Of a DNA stretch of 6,875 nucleotides, positions 6,100 to 6,875 are shown one piece after another. The position numbers and the translations under genes are program-made. Each line of letters starts with the position of its first letter. Position 1 is the stretch's first letter. The stretch lies in the NCBI GenBank assembly GCA_036351575.1, contig JAZBPJ010000069.1, forward strand, positions 1-6,875, written 5' to 3'. The stretch is from JABDPF01 sp036351575. GTDB lineage: Bacteria; Pseudomonadota; Gammaproteobacteria; Xanthomonadales; SZUA-36. Under the pieces are notes generated by a model. It saw only the letters and a list, made by a program, of their open reading frames with translations, did not search any database and was not told where the DNA came from.

Positions 6100-6875
6100 A
6101 TGCAAGCAGCCGACCCGAAGGACGATTCAAAACAGCAGGCAGAGGACGAGGCCGAAGCCCGGCTGCGGGCCGACCTGGAACAGCAAATCGAAATGATCGG
6201 CCCGGCCAAGGCCCTGAGAATCATCAGGAAATCAGGGATGGAGCGAAGCCTGAAACCCTTTCAGGCCGAGCTTATCCGCATGCAGAAGTATCTCGAGGAG
6301 ACCAAGCGGCGGATGATCATTGTTTTCGAGGGCCGCGATGCATCGGGCAAGGGCGGTACGATTCGGCGCGTTACCCGGTACATGAACGAGAAGCACTACC
6401 GCGTCGTGGCGCTCGGAAAACCGACCGACGCGCAGCGCACCCAGTGGTTTTTCCAGCGCTACGTCGAGCAGTTTCCGCGCGGCGGAGAGGTCGTGCTGTT
6501 CGATCGCAGCTGGTACAACCGGGCGGTGGTCGAGCCTATCTTCGGCTTTTGCGCGCCCGAACAGTACCAGACCTTCATGAAGGGTGTCGTCGGCTTTGAG
6601 AAAGACCTGGTTCGGCAGGGCACGATCCTGATCAAGCTGTACTTCAGCGTGACCAAGGACGAACAGGCCTATCGTTTCGCCCGGCGCAAGAACGACCCGC
6701 TTCGGCAATGGAAACTGAGCGAGGTCGACCTGCAGGCGCAGGAACGCTGGGACGATTTCACCAACCAGAAGTACGAAATGCTCAAGCGCACGCATTCCAA
6801 CCATGCGCCCTGGACCGTCATTCGCTCCAACGACAAGTTCCTGGCGCGCCAGAACGCGATGCGGGTAATTCTGAA
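6100..6875 (+). CDS. ppk2: Polyphosphate kinase 2 (PPK2 family), 3' end beyond window
   Basis: This enzyme transfers phosphate between polyphosphate and nucleotides, typically polyphosphate-driven phosphorylation of nucleoside diphosphates (or monophosphates in other subclasses). 258 complete codons are visible of an expected total near 300. After a charged, low-complexity N-terminus (about 1-45), the kinase core shows Walker A GRDASGKGGTIRR (78-90, K84), Walker B LFDRSWYNRAVVEP (133-146, D135) and the basic lid FARRKNDPLRQWKLSEVD (193-210). Single-domain size and the RSWYNRA and DPxxxWKLS motifs fit class I-like PPK2, but subclass and nucleotide preference cannot be settled here. ATG 6100 has AGGA 7 nt upstream. 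An in-frame GTG at 6073, with AAAGGA 11 nt upstream, would add nine residues; a TAA at 6055 bars anything longer. Divergent from fumarase. No lesion in the visible part. Confidence 0.95.
   Translation, partial: MQAADPKDDSKQQAEDEAEARLRADLEQQIEMIGPAKALRIIRKSGMERSLKPFQAELIRMQKYLEETKRRMIIVFEGRDASGKGGTIRRVTRYMNEKHYRVVALGKPTDAQRTQWFFQRYVEQFPRGGEVVLFDRSWYNRAVVEPIFGFCAPEQYQTFMKGVVGFEKDLVRQGTILIKLYFSVTKDEQAYRFARRKNDPLRQWKLSEVDLQAQERWDDFTNQKYEMLKRTHSNHAPWTVIRSNDKFLARQNAMRVIL

Noticed and set aside
5926..6105. A 60-residue N-terminal extension of fumarase from ATG 6105
   Set aside because: The extension overlaps the ppk2 start, is unlike fumarase N-termini and lacks a better SD. The GGAGGA before ATG 5925 decides the start.
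6232..6804. A 190-codon minus-strand open frame
   Set aside because: It is antisense to the PPK2 core motifs and shows no domain of its own.

Overview
The window reads as ordinary chromosomal DNA of a moderately GC-rich proteobacterium. Compact genes, Shine-Dalgarno (SD) sites, ATGA-coupled gene pairs and protein sequences close to proteobacterial families all support this. A gammaproteobacterium is my best guess, based on the short class I fumarase, the GTP-type PEP carboxykinase (PEPCK) and a REP-like hairpin whose GGGGTCAGAG arm I associate with gammaproteobacterial repeats. This placement is inference. I see no phage, plasmid, insertion sequence, CRISPR, rRNA or tRNA signature.

Layout from left to right. 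(1) 1-345, minus strand: the 5' part of a probable ATP-grasp protein that runs off the left edge. (2) 346-540: a divergent intergenic region. (3) 541-2406, plus: GTP-dependent PEPCK (pckG), closed by a strong intrinsic terminator at 2439-2467. (4) 2576-3804, plus: a two-gene unit, an ECF-type sigma factor followed with a 4-nt overlap by a five-helix membrane protein that is probably its anti-sigma factor. (5) 3805-3913: a convergent spacer with a perfect 13-bp hairpin and a smaller 6-bp hairpin. (6) 5925-3914, minus: class I fumarase followed with a 4-nt overlap by a small exported DUF4920-type protein. (7) 5926-6099: a divergent spacer with a candidate fumarase promoter. (8) 6100 to the right edge, plus: a polyphosphate kinase 2 (PPK2) cut off by the window end.

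Functionally, PEPCK and fumarase both act at the C4-acid/TCA node. PEPCK drains oxaloacetate to PEP and fumarase feeds malate towards oxaloacetate. PPK2 links polyphosphate to nucleotide phosphorylation. The three lie in separate transcription units, so any joint role is only suggested by proximity. The sigma/membrane-protein pair is a self-contained signalling unit whose stimulus cannot be read from the sequence.

I did not find a clearly new system. The points most worth a second look are the atypical membrane partner of the sigma factor, the fumarase-DUF4920 translational coupling with a hairpin over the internal SD, and the REP-like palindrome.
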